Positions 24,654 to 32,107 of a DNA stretch of 64,000 bases are shown here, one piece after another (within the stretch, counting starts at the first letter, position 1; each line of letters starts with the position of its first letter). A program made the position numbers and the translations under genes. Under the pieces are notes generated by a model. That model saw nothing but the letters and a program-made list of their open reading frames with translations, was not told the origin of the DNA and ran no database searches. The stretch is from Longimicrobiales bacterium (GTDB lineage: Bacteria > Gemmatimonadota > Gemmatimonadetes > Longimicrobiales > RSA9): contig DATHUY010000035.1 in NCBI GenBank assembly GCA_035461765.1, forward strand, positions 1-64,000, read 5' to 3'.

Positions 24654-25271
24654 TCACATGAGATGACACTCCACGCACGTGCGTCCGGCGAAGTGCGCCC
24701 GCAATTCGGTGTGGCATACCAGACAGAAGCTGCGCGTCTTCGGCAGCGCGTCGATGCGCACTTCCTCGTGACATGCGTCGCACCCGGCATGCACACTGCG
24801 CGGATGATCGGCGGCGGCGGGCTGGTGGCACAGGCTGCACTCGCTGTCGGCGACATGCGTCCGGTGACAGCCGGCGCAGGCGGTGCCGACGTTCAACGCA
24901 CCGACCGACATCCGATCCGCGCCCGGCCTGACGTGGCAGTCGACACAGTCGAGCGGCGTCCCGGCCTCGCGTGCGGCCCGCACGTGCGCCACGTGATCGA
25001 ACGATGAACGATGCTCCGCCAGCGGCGCTGTCCACTGTACGGTCGCCAGCTGCCCGCCGTCATGACAGTTCAGGCATGATGGCAGCTCCGGATACATCGA
25101 CGCGCCGGGATCGAGAGCGGCCGCGTGGCAGCCGGCACAGAGAGGGAAGAGGCGCGCGTGGGCGGAATGGGGAAAGGCCTCCTGCGCCACGAGCGGCTGG
25201 CACGGAATGGCGCAGAACACCGCCAGCGCCGTGATCGGCAGCAGGGCTGAGAACGCGAGTCGGTTCGTCAT
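24654..25271 (-). CDS. Exported eight-haem c-type cytochrome
   Basis: A 205-aa periplasmic multihaem cytochrome. A signal peptide (residues 1-30, ending PLVAQ) is followed by exactly eight CxxCH haem-binding motifs at residues 45, 66, 109, 132, 145, 164, 183 and 199, plus scattered histidines for axial ligation (HSAH, FDHVAH, RTHV). The haem density, one per about 22 residues, is that of cytochrome c3/c7-like or DmsE-type electron conduits. The start at 25271 (MTNRLAFS) has AGGA 5 nt upstream. It is alone on its strand, and no membrane quinol oxidase subunit adjoins it. The electron partner is unknown; the nearby cupredoxins are possible but unproven. Confidence 0.92.
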   Translation of the reverse strand: MTNRLAFSALLPITALAVFCAIPCQPLVAQEAFPHSAHARLFPLCAGCHAAALDPGASMYPELPSCLNCHDGGQLATVQWTAPLAEHRSSFDHVAHVRAAREAGTPLDCVDCHVRPGADRMSVGALNVGTACAGCHRTHVADSECSLCHQPAAADHPRSVHAGCDACHEEVRIDALPKTRSFCLVCHTELRAHFAGRTCVECHLM

Positions 25272-25471
25272 GACGTCCTGCAATCCGGCGGACGGTCCCC
25301 TCCGGCGCAACCGGAATACGAGTGGCCGGTCGCGCGACAGGAGCGCGACGCCGCGCGGGCGTCGCTCCAGCCGTCAGCCGCCCGCTGCATCGACGCATTC
25401 TCCACGCCACGGGAGCGCGGGATCACTACCGCCGCTTTTGCCGTGACGACCACCCGATCCGGAGTCATCCG

Positions 25472-26692
25472 ATGATACGCACGCTCGTAACCGCGACATG
25501 TCTTCTGGCGGCCGGCTGTGCGACACTGCCGCGCACGGAAGTCCGTGATGGACCGCAGCTCGAGCGTGCGCTCGTGGAGGCCGCGCCCAATACGACAATC
25601 TTGCTGCGCGCGGGTGAATACCTGCTCGAGCCGGCCGCATACATGGACTCGACGTGCGGCAACTGCCAGGACGCGGACGAGGACGTACCGGCCACGCTCG
25701 GCGCACGCGTCAGCGGGACCGGCATTCGGATCGTTGGCGCGCATCGCGACAGCGTCATCATCCGCACGAACGCCGGTTACGGCCTGCTGTTCGAAGACTG
25801 CATCGATTGCGCGCTCCGGAACGTCACCGTGACCGGGGGCGTACGCGATGACGACGGCCGCGCGACCGATGCCGCGATTGTTGTGCGACGCTCCACGCTG
25901 TCGCTCGGAGCCTGCTCGATCCGCGACAACATCGGCGACTCCACGGTGGTCGCGGCGACGATCGTCGGTATAGCAGGCATCGCCGTGCGCGAGGCGGGCG
26001 ATGTCACGATCAGCGGCTGTGACATCACACGCAACTCGTGGGACGGCATCGCGCTCTACCGCGGCGCGCGCGCACACATCCACGACAATGTGATCGATGG
26101 CGTGGACAAGGCGGCGGGCGGGCGCGTCGGTGGCGGCCGTGGTGTCGGCATCGGACTGACGTGGGATGCGCAGGCCGTCGTCGAACGCAATCGCGTCACG
26201 CGCTACTGGAAGGGCATCGGCATCTTCGTGGAGGCTGATGCGGACGTGCGCGAGAACATCGTCGAGGACATCCTGACGTGGGGCATCGCGCTCTGGGGAC
26301 CCGACGGCTCGACGCCGTCCGCGCGCATCGAGCGCAACATCGTGTATCGCACGGGTGCGTGCGGCGCGATGATCGACCGGCCGGATGCGGGCACTGCGCC
26401 CGGTATGCTGACGGGCAATCTCGTCATGAAGACCGGACAGAACGAGCGCTACGATTCGGGCGATCCGTACTGCTGGCAGCGTCCTGTCGCGCGCCATCAC
26501 ATCCCGGCCGGCTTCATCGAACGCGACAACGTGCTGTTCGACAACCGCCAGCCGACCGATGCCGGTGCAGCACCGCCCCCTCTCGCGGAGGCAGCTGCAC
26601 TCCCGGCGTCCGCACGCGCCCTGCTGCGAGACCTGGCCTCTCACCCCGCGCTGGCGGGCGCGATCGTGTTCGGTGCGGTCGATCGGCGGTGA
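25472..26692 (+). CDS. Right-handed parallel beta-helix lipoprotein
   Basis: A 406-aa lipoprotein: signal MIRTLVTATCLLAAGC with lipobox Cys16. The body is a series of 20-25-residue beta-helix coils (DGPQLERALVEAAPNTTILL, then RNVTVTGGVRDDD, DVTISGCDITRNSWDGIALY, ARIERNIVYRTGACGAMIDR). This is the right-handed beta-helix repeat of pectate-lyase-like and NosD-like proteins. It contains STCGNCQDADEDVP, an acidic cysteine loop that might bind metal. No catalytic lyase residues can be placed, so an enzyme role is not claimed. GGAG lies 7 nt before the ATG. It converges on the DUF3365-like gene with an 18-bp gap. Confidence 0.85.
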   Translation: MIRTLVTATCLLAAGCATLPRTEVRDGPQLERALVEAAPNTTILLRAGEYLLEPAAYMDSTCGNCQDADEDVPATLGARVSGTGIRIVGAHRDSVIIRTNAGYGLLFEDCIDCALRNVTVTGGVRDDDGRATDAAIVVRRSTLSLGACSIRDNIGDSTVVAATIVGIAGIAVREAGDVTISGCDITRNSWDGIALYRGARAHIHDNVIDGVDKAAGGRVGGGRGVGIGLTWDAQAVVERNRVTRYWKGIGIFVEADADVRENIVEDILTWGIALWGPDGSTPSARIERNIVYRTGACGAMIDRPDAGTAPGMLTGNLVMKTGQNERYDSGDPYCWQRPVARHHIPAGFIERDNVLFDNRQPTDAGAAPPPLAEAAALPASARALLRDLASHPALAGAIVFGAVDRR

Positions 26693-26710
26693 CGACAGAT
26701 ACCGGTGGCG

Positions 26711-27319
26711 CTACCTGTTTTCGCTCGCCGGTACGCTCACGCGGATCAGCCCGCGGAAATCGCCCGGCGTATAGCCGGTCGCACGGTCCTCGGGGTAGCG
26801 CTCCGCGATCACGGCACGCACATCCGGCGCAATCGAGTCCACCGGGCCGTGGCACTGCACGCACAGCTGCACGACACGCAGCGGCTCGTAGTAGCGGTGC
26901 CCCGCGGCGCCCGCGTTCTGCACCCAGCTCGCCGGCAGGTCTCCTGCCGAGTCGGCGACGCTCTGGAAATACGCGAGCGCGGCCTGCTCCAGTGAATCGG
27001 GCGCATTGCGCGGATTGCGTACGCGCGTCGAGGTGCGTTTCATGGCGATGCCCGCGCCGAGCGCGCCGCTGATCGAATCGGTCAGATTGCCCGCCTCCAG
27101 TGCACATACATCGATGGCGCTCGCCGTGCCGCCGCTGTCGATCGCCGCCGTCAGTCGCTGCACCAGCGTCTGGCGCAGCTGCCGCGCCGCCGTCCCGCCG
27201 ACACTCGCGACCTCCGCTGCATTCACTGGCTCGCTCGCCGCCGTCTCTGCACGTTCGGAACTATCGCAGCCGGCGCTCAGGACCAGGGTCGCAGCCAGCA
27301 CGTATTGGAGAGATCGCAT
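26711..27319 (-). CDS. DUF3365-like (Tll0287-type) haem lipoprotein
   Basis: A 202-aa lipoprotein (lipobox LSAGC, Cys18). After a helical region (ARQLRQTLVQRLTAAIDSGG, AIDVCALEAGNLTDSIS) comes TSTRVRNPRNAPDSLEQAAL, the hallmark of the DUF3365 heme-PAS-like family. A single CxxCH (residues 153-157, QLCVQCHG) follows for covalent haem. These proteins act as periplasmic redox or gas sensors or electron carriers. AGGAGG lies 6 nt before the ATG at 27319. It is the second haem protein within 3 kb. Confidence 0.85.
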   Translation of the reverse strand: MRSLQYVLAATLVLSAGCDSSERAETAASEPVNAAEVASVGGTAARQLRQTLVQRLTAAIDSGGTASAIDVCALEAGNLTDSISGALGAGIAMKRTSTRVRNPRNAPDSLEQAALAYFQSVADSAGDLPASWVQNAGAAGHRYYEPLRVVQLCVQCHGPVDSIAPDVRAVIAERYPEDRATGYTPGDFRGLIRVSVPASENR

Positions 27320-27529
27320 TACCGCCTCCTCGTGGATCGGGCATGCGGCAGCGGCCGCTGACCGGCCGCACCGCATTCATCGAGTCTAGCACCGGTCGCG
27401 ACCCGCCGCGAGACGGCACCCCTGCCGCGCGGATGACACCTGAAAATCCGGGATGCAGTGTCGCGCCACCTCCCGTGCGATATTGAGGAGAAGCCCGAGG
27501 GCAATCGTGTCTCCTGCACCGGTGATACC

Positions 27530-28210
27530 GTGACAGACGGCTTCTGGGAACAGCCGGACGTAGTCGACATGTTCGCCGCACGCGATCCCGATCACCGGCT
27601 CGTGCGGCTGGTCACGGAGTACGGCCACCCCGACCGCGTCCGCGTGCTCGATCTCGGCTGCGCCGGCGGGCGCAACACCGTCTTTCTGGCGAAGCATGGT
27701 TTCGATGTCCACGCCATCGATACGTCGGCGGCCATGGTGACACGCACGCGGGAGCGCGTGGCCACCGTGCTCGGGTGGAGTGAAGCCGTGAACCGCGTCC
27801 GCGTCGGGGCCATGGATGACCTGGCGCGCTTCGATGACGCATCCTTCGATCTCGTAGTCGCGCTCGGCGTGTACCACAACGCCCGCACCATGCAGGAATG
27901 GGACGCCGCAATCGCCGGCACCGCGCGCGTCCTCGAGCCCGCCGGCAGACTCCTCCTCAACCAGTTCACACCCGACGTCGACCTCACTGGCGCTGGTGTC
28001 CACCCCGTCGACGGACAGCCCGGCGTCTACGACGGCATGCCCGATGGCCGCGCCGTGCTCATGGACGCCGACGACCTGGATCGCGCGATCGCGCGACACG
28101 GCCTGCTGCCGGTGGTCCCGAGCGAGACCGTGCGCGTCGAGACGGAGGACGGCCGGCGCGTGAGCGTGAATGCCCTGTACCTCCGCCAGCCCTATTCAAA
28201 CCGCCGTTAA
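27530..28210 (+). CDS. Class I SAM-dependent methyltransferase
   Basis: A cytoplasmic methyltransferase of about 226 aa. SAM-binding motif I is VRVLDLGCAGGRNTVFLA, motif II is FDVHAIDTSAAMV, and motif IV is FDLVVALGVYHNA, followed by RVLEPAGRLLLNQF. The acceptor is unknown. The start is uncertain: GTG at 27530 (VTDGFWEQPDVVDMF) matches the usual opening, while a GTG at 27458 in frame would add 24 residues; neither has a good ribosome-binding site. A GGCGGCC hairpin follows the stop. Confidence 0.85.
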   Translation: MTDGFWEQPDVVDMFAARDPDHRLVRLVTEYGHPDRVRVLDLGCAGGRNTVFLAKHGFDVHAIDTSAAMVTRTRERVATVLGWSEAVNRVRVGAMDDLARFDDASFDLVVALGVYHNARTMQEWDAAIAGTARVLEPAGRLLLNQFTPDVDLTGAGVHPVDGQPGVYDGMPDGRAVLMDADDLDRAIARHGLLPVVPSETVRVETEDGRRVSVNALYLRQPYSNRR

Positions 28211-28220
28211 ATCCGCCCGT

Positions 28221-28238
28221 GGCGGCCATTTGGCCGCC
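28221..28238 (+). terminator. Possible hairpin terminator
   Basis: Perfect stem GGCGGCC / GGCCGCC with ATTT loop, 11 bp past the methyltransferase stop and before the cupredoxin operon. There is no U tract, so intrinsic termination is uncertain. Confidence 0.4.
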
Positions 28239-28332
28239 GATTCCATCTGATCCCGTCTAACACTGCGTCATAACGACGGTCACAGATGCGTTCCTCTAAC
28301 GAATCGTCATTCTCCCCTGCCCGGAGGCGACC

Positions 28333-29232
28333 ATGCATATCTCCCGTGCGACCGCTGCTTTCCTCCTCATCGCCACGGCCGCCTGCAGCGGCAGCGACGG
28401 CGGAGGTACCACCGATCCGCCTGCGACCGGCACGGTCTCCGGCCAGGTGACGGCAGCGGGCACGGGTGTGCCGGGCGCGACTCTGACACTGACCCAGGCG
28501 GCGACTAACCGGACGGCCACGTCGTCGGGCACGGGCGCATTCTCGTTCGCGGCCGTGGCGGCGGGATCCTGGACGCTCGGCATCACGGCGCCGGCGGGTT
28601 TCGCGCTGGCGGCGGGTCAGGCGGCGAGCGTGCCGGTGACGGTGACCGGCGGGCAGACGGCGACGGCGAACTTCACACTGACGAGCACGCTCTCGAGCAT
28701 CCGGGCGACGGTGACGGCGTCGAGTCAGCCGCGGTCGAACGTAACGATCAACCTGTACAATGCGGATGCGACGGCTACGCGTGCGTCGCAGGCGACGAAC
28801 GCGACGGGGGCTGCGGTGTTCACGGCGCTGCCGGCGGCCGGCTACGACGTGGAGGTGGTGCCACCGGGCGGTTTCCAGCTGGCGCCGGGCGAGAACGCGA
28901 AGAAACGGGTGACGACGACGGCGGGGGCGGAAGCCAGCGTGGGCTTCACGCTCGCGCCGATACCAGGCGCGCAGGTGGTGGAGGTGGAGCTCACGGGGAC
29001 CAGCTTCGTGCCGGCGGACATCACGGTCGCGGTGGGCACGACGGTGCGGTGGATCTATCGCAGCGGCGGGCCGCACACGGTGACGCCGGACGGACACACG
29101 CGCTGGACGGAGGTGTCGCTGACGACAGCCGGACAGACGTTCGAGCACACATTCACGACCACCGGTGTGTTCAACTACTACTGTAGCCCCCATCGCAGTG
29201 CCGGCATGACGGGCGTGGTACGCGTGCAATGA
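28333..29232 (+). CDS. Lipoprotein with carboxypeptidase-regulatory-like domains and C-terminal cupredoxin
   Basis: A 299-aa lipoprotein (lipobox ATAAC, Cys18). Residues 32-118 form one carboxypeptidase-regulatory/Cna-B-like beta domain (SGQVTAAGTGVPGATLTLTQ) and about 120-207 form a second. Residues 212-299 are a plastocyanin/azurin-like domain with all four type-1 copper ligands: His248 (GGPHTV), Cys284 and His287 (YYCSPH), and Met292 (AGM). GGAGG lies 5 nt before the ATG. It is the first of three genes joined by ATGA overlaps, each ending in a cupredoxin. It is probably an outer-membrane or periplasmic electron carrier; the partner is unknown. Confidence 0.9.
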   Translation: MHISRATAAFLLIATAACSGSDGGGTTDPPATGTVSGQVTAAGTGVPGATLTLTQAATNRTATSSGTGAFSFAAVAAGSWTLGITAPAGFALAAGQAASVPVTVTGGQTATANFTLTSTLSSIRATVTASSQPRSNVTINLYNADATATRASQATNATGAAVFTALPAAGYDVEVVPPGGFQLAPGENAKKRVTTTAGAEASVGFTLAPIPGAQVVEVELTGTSFVPADITVAVGTTVRWIYRSGGPHTVTPDGHTRWTEVSLTTAGQTFEHTFTTTGVFNYYCSPHRSAGMTGVVRVQ

Positions 29233-30398
29233 CGCGGATCGCGATCGTGTCGACGAGGCGGTGCACGCCGGCGACGCGCGGGTTCATTGCGACGACGGCG
29301 CTGCTGCTGTCGGCGGCGCTGTGGACGCCGCCGGCACCACTGGCGGTGTCGGCAGCGCCGCTGCATGCGCAGTCGCTGCTCGAGCAGCCGCCGAACCTGG
29401 GCGGGACGTGGACCGCGGCGCCGGGCGTCCTGCACTTCAATTTCCTGCATCGCTTTCAGGCGACGGATGCCCCCGCACGCAAGGTGCTGAACTCGCCGAC
29501 GTTCCTGCTGTCGGTGGGTCTGCCACGCCGCCTGGCGCTCGGTGCGCGTTACGCGACGAACTCGCTGGTGCGCACGGGATTCCCGAACGAGTGGGAGCTG
29601 TTCGGACGCTGGCAGGCGCTGTCGCAGCAGGCGGGCTCACCACTCGACGCGGCCGTGCACGCGGGCTGGAACCAGGTGGCCGGCAGCGCGGACGGTGAGC
29701 TCACGCTGGCGCGCACGTTCGGGCGCATGCGGGTGCTCGCGGCGGCGCGCGGCTTCTCCGATGCGTATCATACCGGCGCCGCACGCGCGGCGATCGCGGG
29801 TGGTGCGACGATCTCGCTCCACGAGTGGGTGTCGGTCGCGGGCGACATCGGCACACTGATCGACGTCGATGACAGCGAGCCGGCATGGAGCGCGGGCCTC
29901 CAGCTGCGGATCCCGTACTCGCCTCACACGCTGTCACTGCACGCGTCGAACGCGAACTCGACCACACTCCAGGGCGCGTCGCGCGGCGTCGATGCCGTGC
30001 TCTGGGGCTTCGAGTTCACCGTCCCATTCACGCCCAGCCGCTATTTCGGCGGCCGCAGCGCGGCAGGTGCGGCGCCTGCGGACACCGGCCGCATCGCGGC
30101 CGAAGTGACGATGACGGACCGGCTGCTGTTCGCGCCGGACACCGTCGTGATCCGCGCGGGGAGCGCCGTGCGCTGGACGAACGCGTCGGTGCTGCCGCAT
30201 ACCGTGACGGCCGACCCCGCAAAGGCGGCGCGCGCGGGCAACGTTCAGCTGCCCGCTGGTGCGAAGACGTTCGATTCGGGCGACATGCCGCAGGGCGCCG
30301 TGTTCGTCCACACGTTCACCGTGCCGGGCACATACCGTTACGTCTGCATCCCGCACGAGCTCGCGGCCATGGTCGGTGTCGTGGTGGTGCAGCCATGA
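29229..30398 (+). CDS. Predicted outer-membrane beta barrel fused to a cupredoxin
   Basis: A 389-aa exported protein with a long signal region (about 1-47, ending PLHAQ). Residues 50-275 are a barrel-like series of strands (LHFNFLHRFQATD, LLSVGLPRRLALGARYATNS, EWELFGRWQAL) resembling DUF5777-type barrels. Residues 290-389 are a cupredoxin with His324 (LPHTV), Cys373 and His376 (YVCIPH), and Met381. Fusion of a barrel to a copper electron-transfer domain is unusual. The ATG overlaps the previous stop by 4 bp, and its own stop overlaps the next ATG, so the three genes are co-translated. The barrel family assignment is tentative. Confidence 0.82.
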   Translation: MTRIAIVSTRRCTPATRGFIATTALLLSAALWTPPAPLAVSAAPLHAQSLLEQPPNLGGTWTAAPGVLHFNFLHRFQATDAPARKVLNSPTFLLSVGLPRRLALGARYATNSLVRTGFPNEWELFGRWQALSQQAGSPLDAAVHAGWNQVAGSADGELTLARTFGRMRVLAAARGFSDAYHTGAARAAIAGGATISLHEWVSVAGDIGTLIDVDDSEPAWSAGLQLRIPYSPHTLSLHASNANSTTLQGASRGVDAVLWGFEFTVPFTPSRYFGGRSAAGAAPADTGRIAAEVTMTDRLLFAPDTVVIRAGSAVRWTNASVLPHTVTADPAKAARAGNVQLPAGAKTFDSGDMPQGAVFVHTFTVPGTYRYVCIPHELAAMVGVVVVQP

Positions 30399-30781
30399 AA
30401 CGAATCGCATTCATCGCGGCGGTACTGCTGACCGCGTGCGTATCCGAGGCGCCGGAGCCGACCGACCCCGGGACGGGTGATGTGACGATCGACATGACGT
30501 CACAGCTCACGTTTGCGCCGGCCGCCGCGCAGGCGCGCGTCGGGCAGACGGTGGTCTGGGAGAACGAATCCTCGATGGCCCACACCGTCACCGCCGATCC
30601 GGCCCTCGCCGGCAACCCCGCCAGCGTCTCCCTGCCCGCTGGCGCTGCGCCGTTCGCGTCGCCGCTCATCGGCGCAGGCGCCAGCTTCAGTCACACGTTC
30701 ACCGTTCCGGGGACCTACCGGTACTTCTGCCAGCCGCACGAGGGGGCCGGCATGATCGGGACGATCGTCGTGGTGCCGTAA
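30395..30781 (+). CDS. Single-domain cupredoxin lipoprotein
   Basis: A 128-aa lipoprotein (lipobox LLTAC, Cys15) with a single plastocyanin-like domain. The copper ligands are His63 (MAHTV), Cys112 and His115 (YFCQPH), and Met120 (AGM). It closely resembles the C-terminal domain of the preceding protein (shared HTFTVPGTYRY), so one probably arose from the other by duplication. It starts inside the upstream stop (ATGA). It is likely a small membrane-tethered electron shuttle. Confidence 0.93.
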   Translation: MKRIAFIAAVLLTACVSEAPEPTDPGTGDVTIDMTSQLTFAPAAAQARVGQTVVWENESSMAHTVTADPALAGNPASVSLPAGAAPFASPLIGAGASFSHTFTVPGTYRYFCQPHEGAGMIGTIVVVP

Positions 30782-30851
30782 TCCCGCGGCACCGCTCCTG
30801 CGGGATCGCATCCGGGCGCATTGCGCGTCCCGGGCGAACCCGTGGAGGACG

Positions 30852-31583
30852 ATGCGCCGAATTCGTTCAGTCGTGATGCCCCCGCCGGCGTGGCCGGCAT
30901 GGCTTGCGCTGCTGTTTATGGTGGCGGTGCTGGCGTGTAGCGACGATCGGCCTGAGCCCGCCGATGCGCCCGGGGTGCCGGGGATCGCGCCTCAGACCGA
31001 CGCGACCGTGGACATCGACTCGCAGCCGCTCGTCCCCGCTGGCAATCTTCCAGAACGACCGCCGACGCGGCAGGACACGATCACGCGCGGCGATACGCGC
31101 GACGTTCTCACCGGCAGCCTGGTGCGCTCACCACGCAGCTTCGCGGTGCCCTTCTCCACGTATGTCCCCGAGGGTGTCGAGGTCGAGCTCGACTCGGCGT
31201 CCGGAATCCACCGCGTGACGTTCACGTCGTCCGGTGTCCCGGAGAGGTCCGCGTTCATGACCGTGCGCATCTATCCGGCAGGCACCACCCGCCTTCAGGT
31301 GGAAGAGGATCTGCACGGGCTGGTCAGCGGACTGGCACCGGGCATGGACGAGACCGCACCCGTCGAAGCGCCGTCATGGGCCATCTCCGCACAACGGATT
31401 TCCTACCTGGCATCCGTCGATACACAGCGCGCGGGATCCGTCACTGTCGCGCAGTACGGCCCGCGCTTCTTCTCCGTGCTGATGCTCTACCCTGCCCTGC
31501 GCGCCGATCGACTGCTCTCACTCTTCGACTACATCCTGGATGGCTGGCGCTGGGATGACACCGGCCGGATGCTGACGGGATAG
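30852..31583 (+). CDS. Conserved-looking lipoprotein of unknown function
   Basis: A 243-aa lipoprotein. The N-terminal helix (WPAWLALLFMVAVLAC) ends in a lipobox, a Pro/Asp-rich linker follows (residues 30-80), and then a mixed alpha/beta domain (FAVPFSTYVPEGVEVELDS, FMTVRIYPAGTTRLQVEE, then LFDYILDGWRWD). No family is recognised. GGAGG lies 3-4 nt before the ATG. It follows the cupredoxin operon by 70 bp on the same strand and may belong to it. A strong hairpin follows its stop. Confidence 0.78.
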   Translation: MRRIRSVVMPPPAWPAWLALLFMVAVLACSDDRPEPADAPGVPGIAPQTDATVDIDSQPLVPAGNLPERPPTRQDTITRGDTRDVLTGSLVRSPRSFAVPFSTYVPEGVEVELDSASGIHRVTFTSSGVPERSAFMTVRIYPAGTTRLQVEEDLHGLVSGLAPGMDETAPVEAPSWAISAQRISYLASVDTQRAGSVTVAQYGPRFFSVLMLYPALRADRLLSLFDYILDGWRWDDTGRMLTG

Positions 31584-31589
31584 CAGGCA

Positions 31590-31619
31590 CACTGGCGCGG
31601 GTGCTGCGCCGCGCCAGTG
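31590..31619. terminator. Bidirectional hairpin between convergent genes
   Basis: Perfect 11-bp stem CACTGGCGCGG / CCGCGCCAGTG with an 8-nt loop, 6 bp after the lipoprotein stop and 23 bp from the end of the opposing DUF4383 gene. There is no clear T run. Confidence 0.6.
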
Positions 31620-31642
31620 GCGTATCGTGCCGGCAGATGTCG

Positions 31643-32044
31643 TCAGGTCGCAGGTACCCGCGTGTCGCCGGCGGCATACCCGATATAGGCCAGCCCCAGC
31701 GCGAGCACGGCGTGCAGCCAGATGTCGTTGCCGCCGATCGGCGCCAGTCCGAACAGCGTCGGTGACAGAAACGCGATGACGACGAGTGCGCCATATGCGA
31801 TCGCGCCGATGCGGCCGTAGCTGCGCGACGCCGGATGAGTGCGCGACGCGACCAGGCCCCAGACGCCGAACGCGAGATGGACGATGTTGTGGACCAGATT
31901 CACGGGAAAGAGGCCGAACAGCAGGCCCGCCGTCTCCATGTCGGCTTCCATGCCCATGCCGTTCGGTACGAACAGGCCAAGGATCCCGACCAGCAGGAAT
32001 ACGATACCGAAGATCAATGCGCCCAGCTGAGCCGTGCTCCGCAT
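31643..32044 (-). CDS. DUF4383-family small membrane protein
   Basis: A 133-aa protein with four predicted transmembrane helices (AQLGALIFGIVFLLVGILGL, VNLVHNIVHLAFGVWGLVA, IGAIAYGALVVIAFL, DIWLHAVLALGLAYIGYAA). The NLVHNIVHLAFG and WLHAVLALGL histidine motifs are typical of DUF4383. The function is unknown. It is transcribed alone on the minus strand. Confidence 0.88.
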   Translation of the reverse strand: MRSTAQLGALIFGIVFLLVGILGLFVPNGMGMEADMETAGLLFGLFPVNLVHNIVHLAFGVWGLVASRTHPASRSYGRIGAIAYGALVVIAFLSPTLFGLAPIGGNDIWLHAVLALGLAYIGYAAGDTRVPAT

Positions 32045-32107
32045 TTCCAGACTCCTGTCCAGGGTTCCGGATGAATCGGGACACGCGTGGCCGCCGCACG
32101 AATCGGG

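Noticed and set aside
25472-26692. Pectate lyase
   Set aside because: The beta-helix repeats are clear, but no catalytic or calcium-site residues can be assigned.
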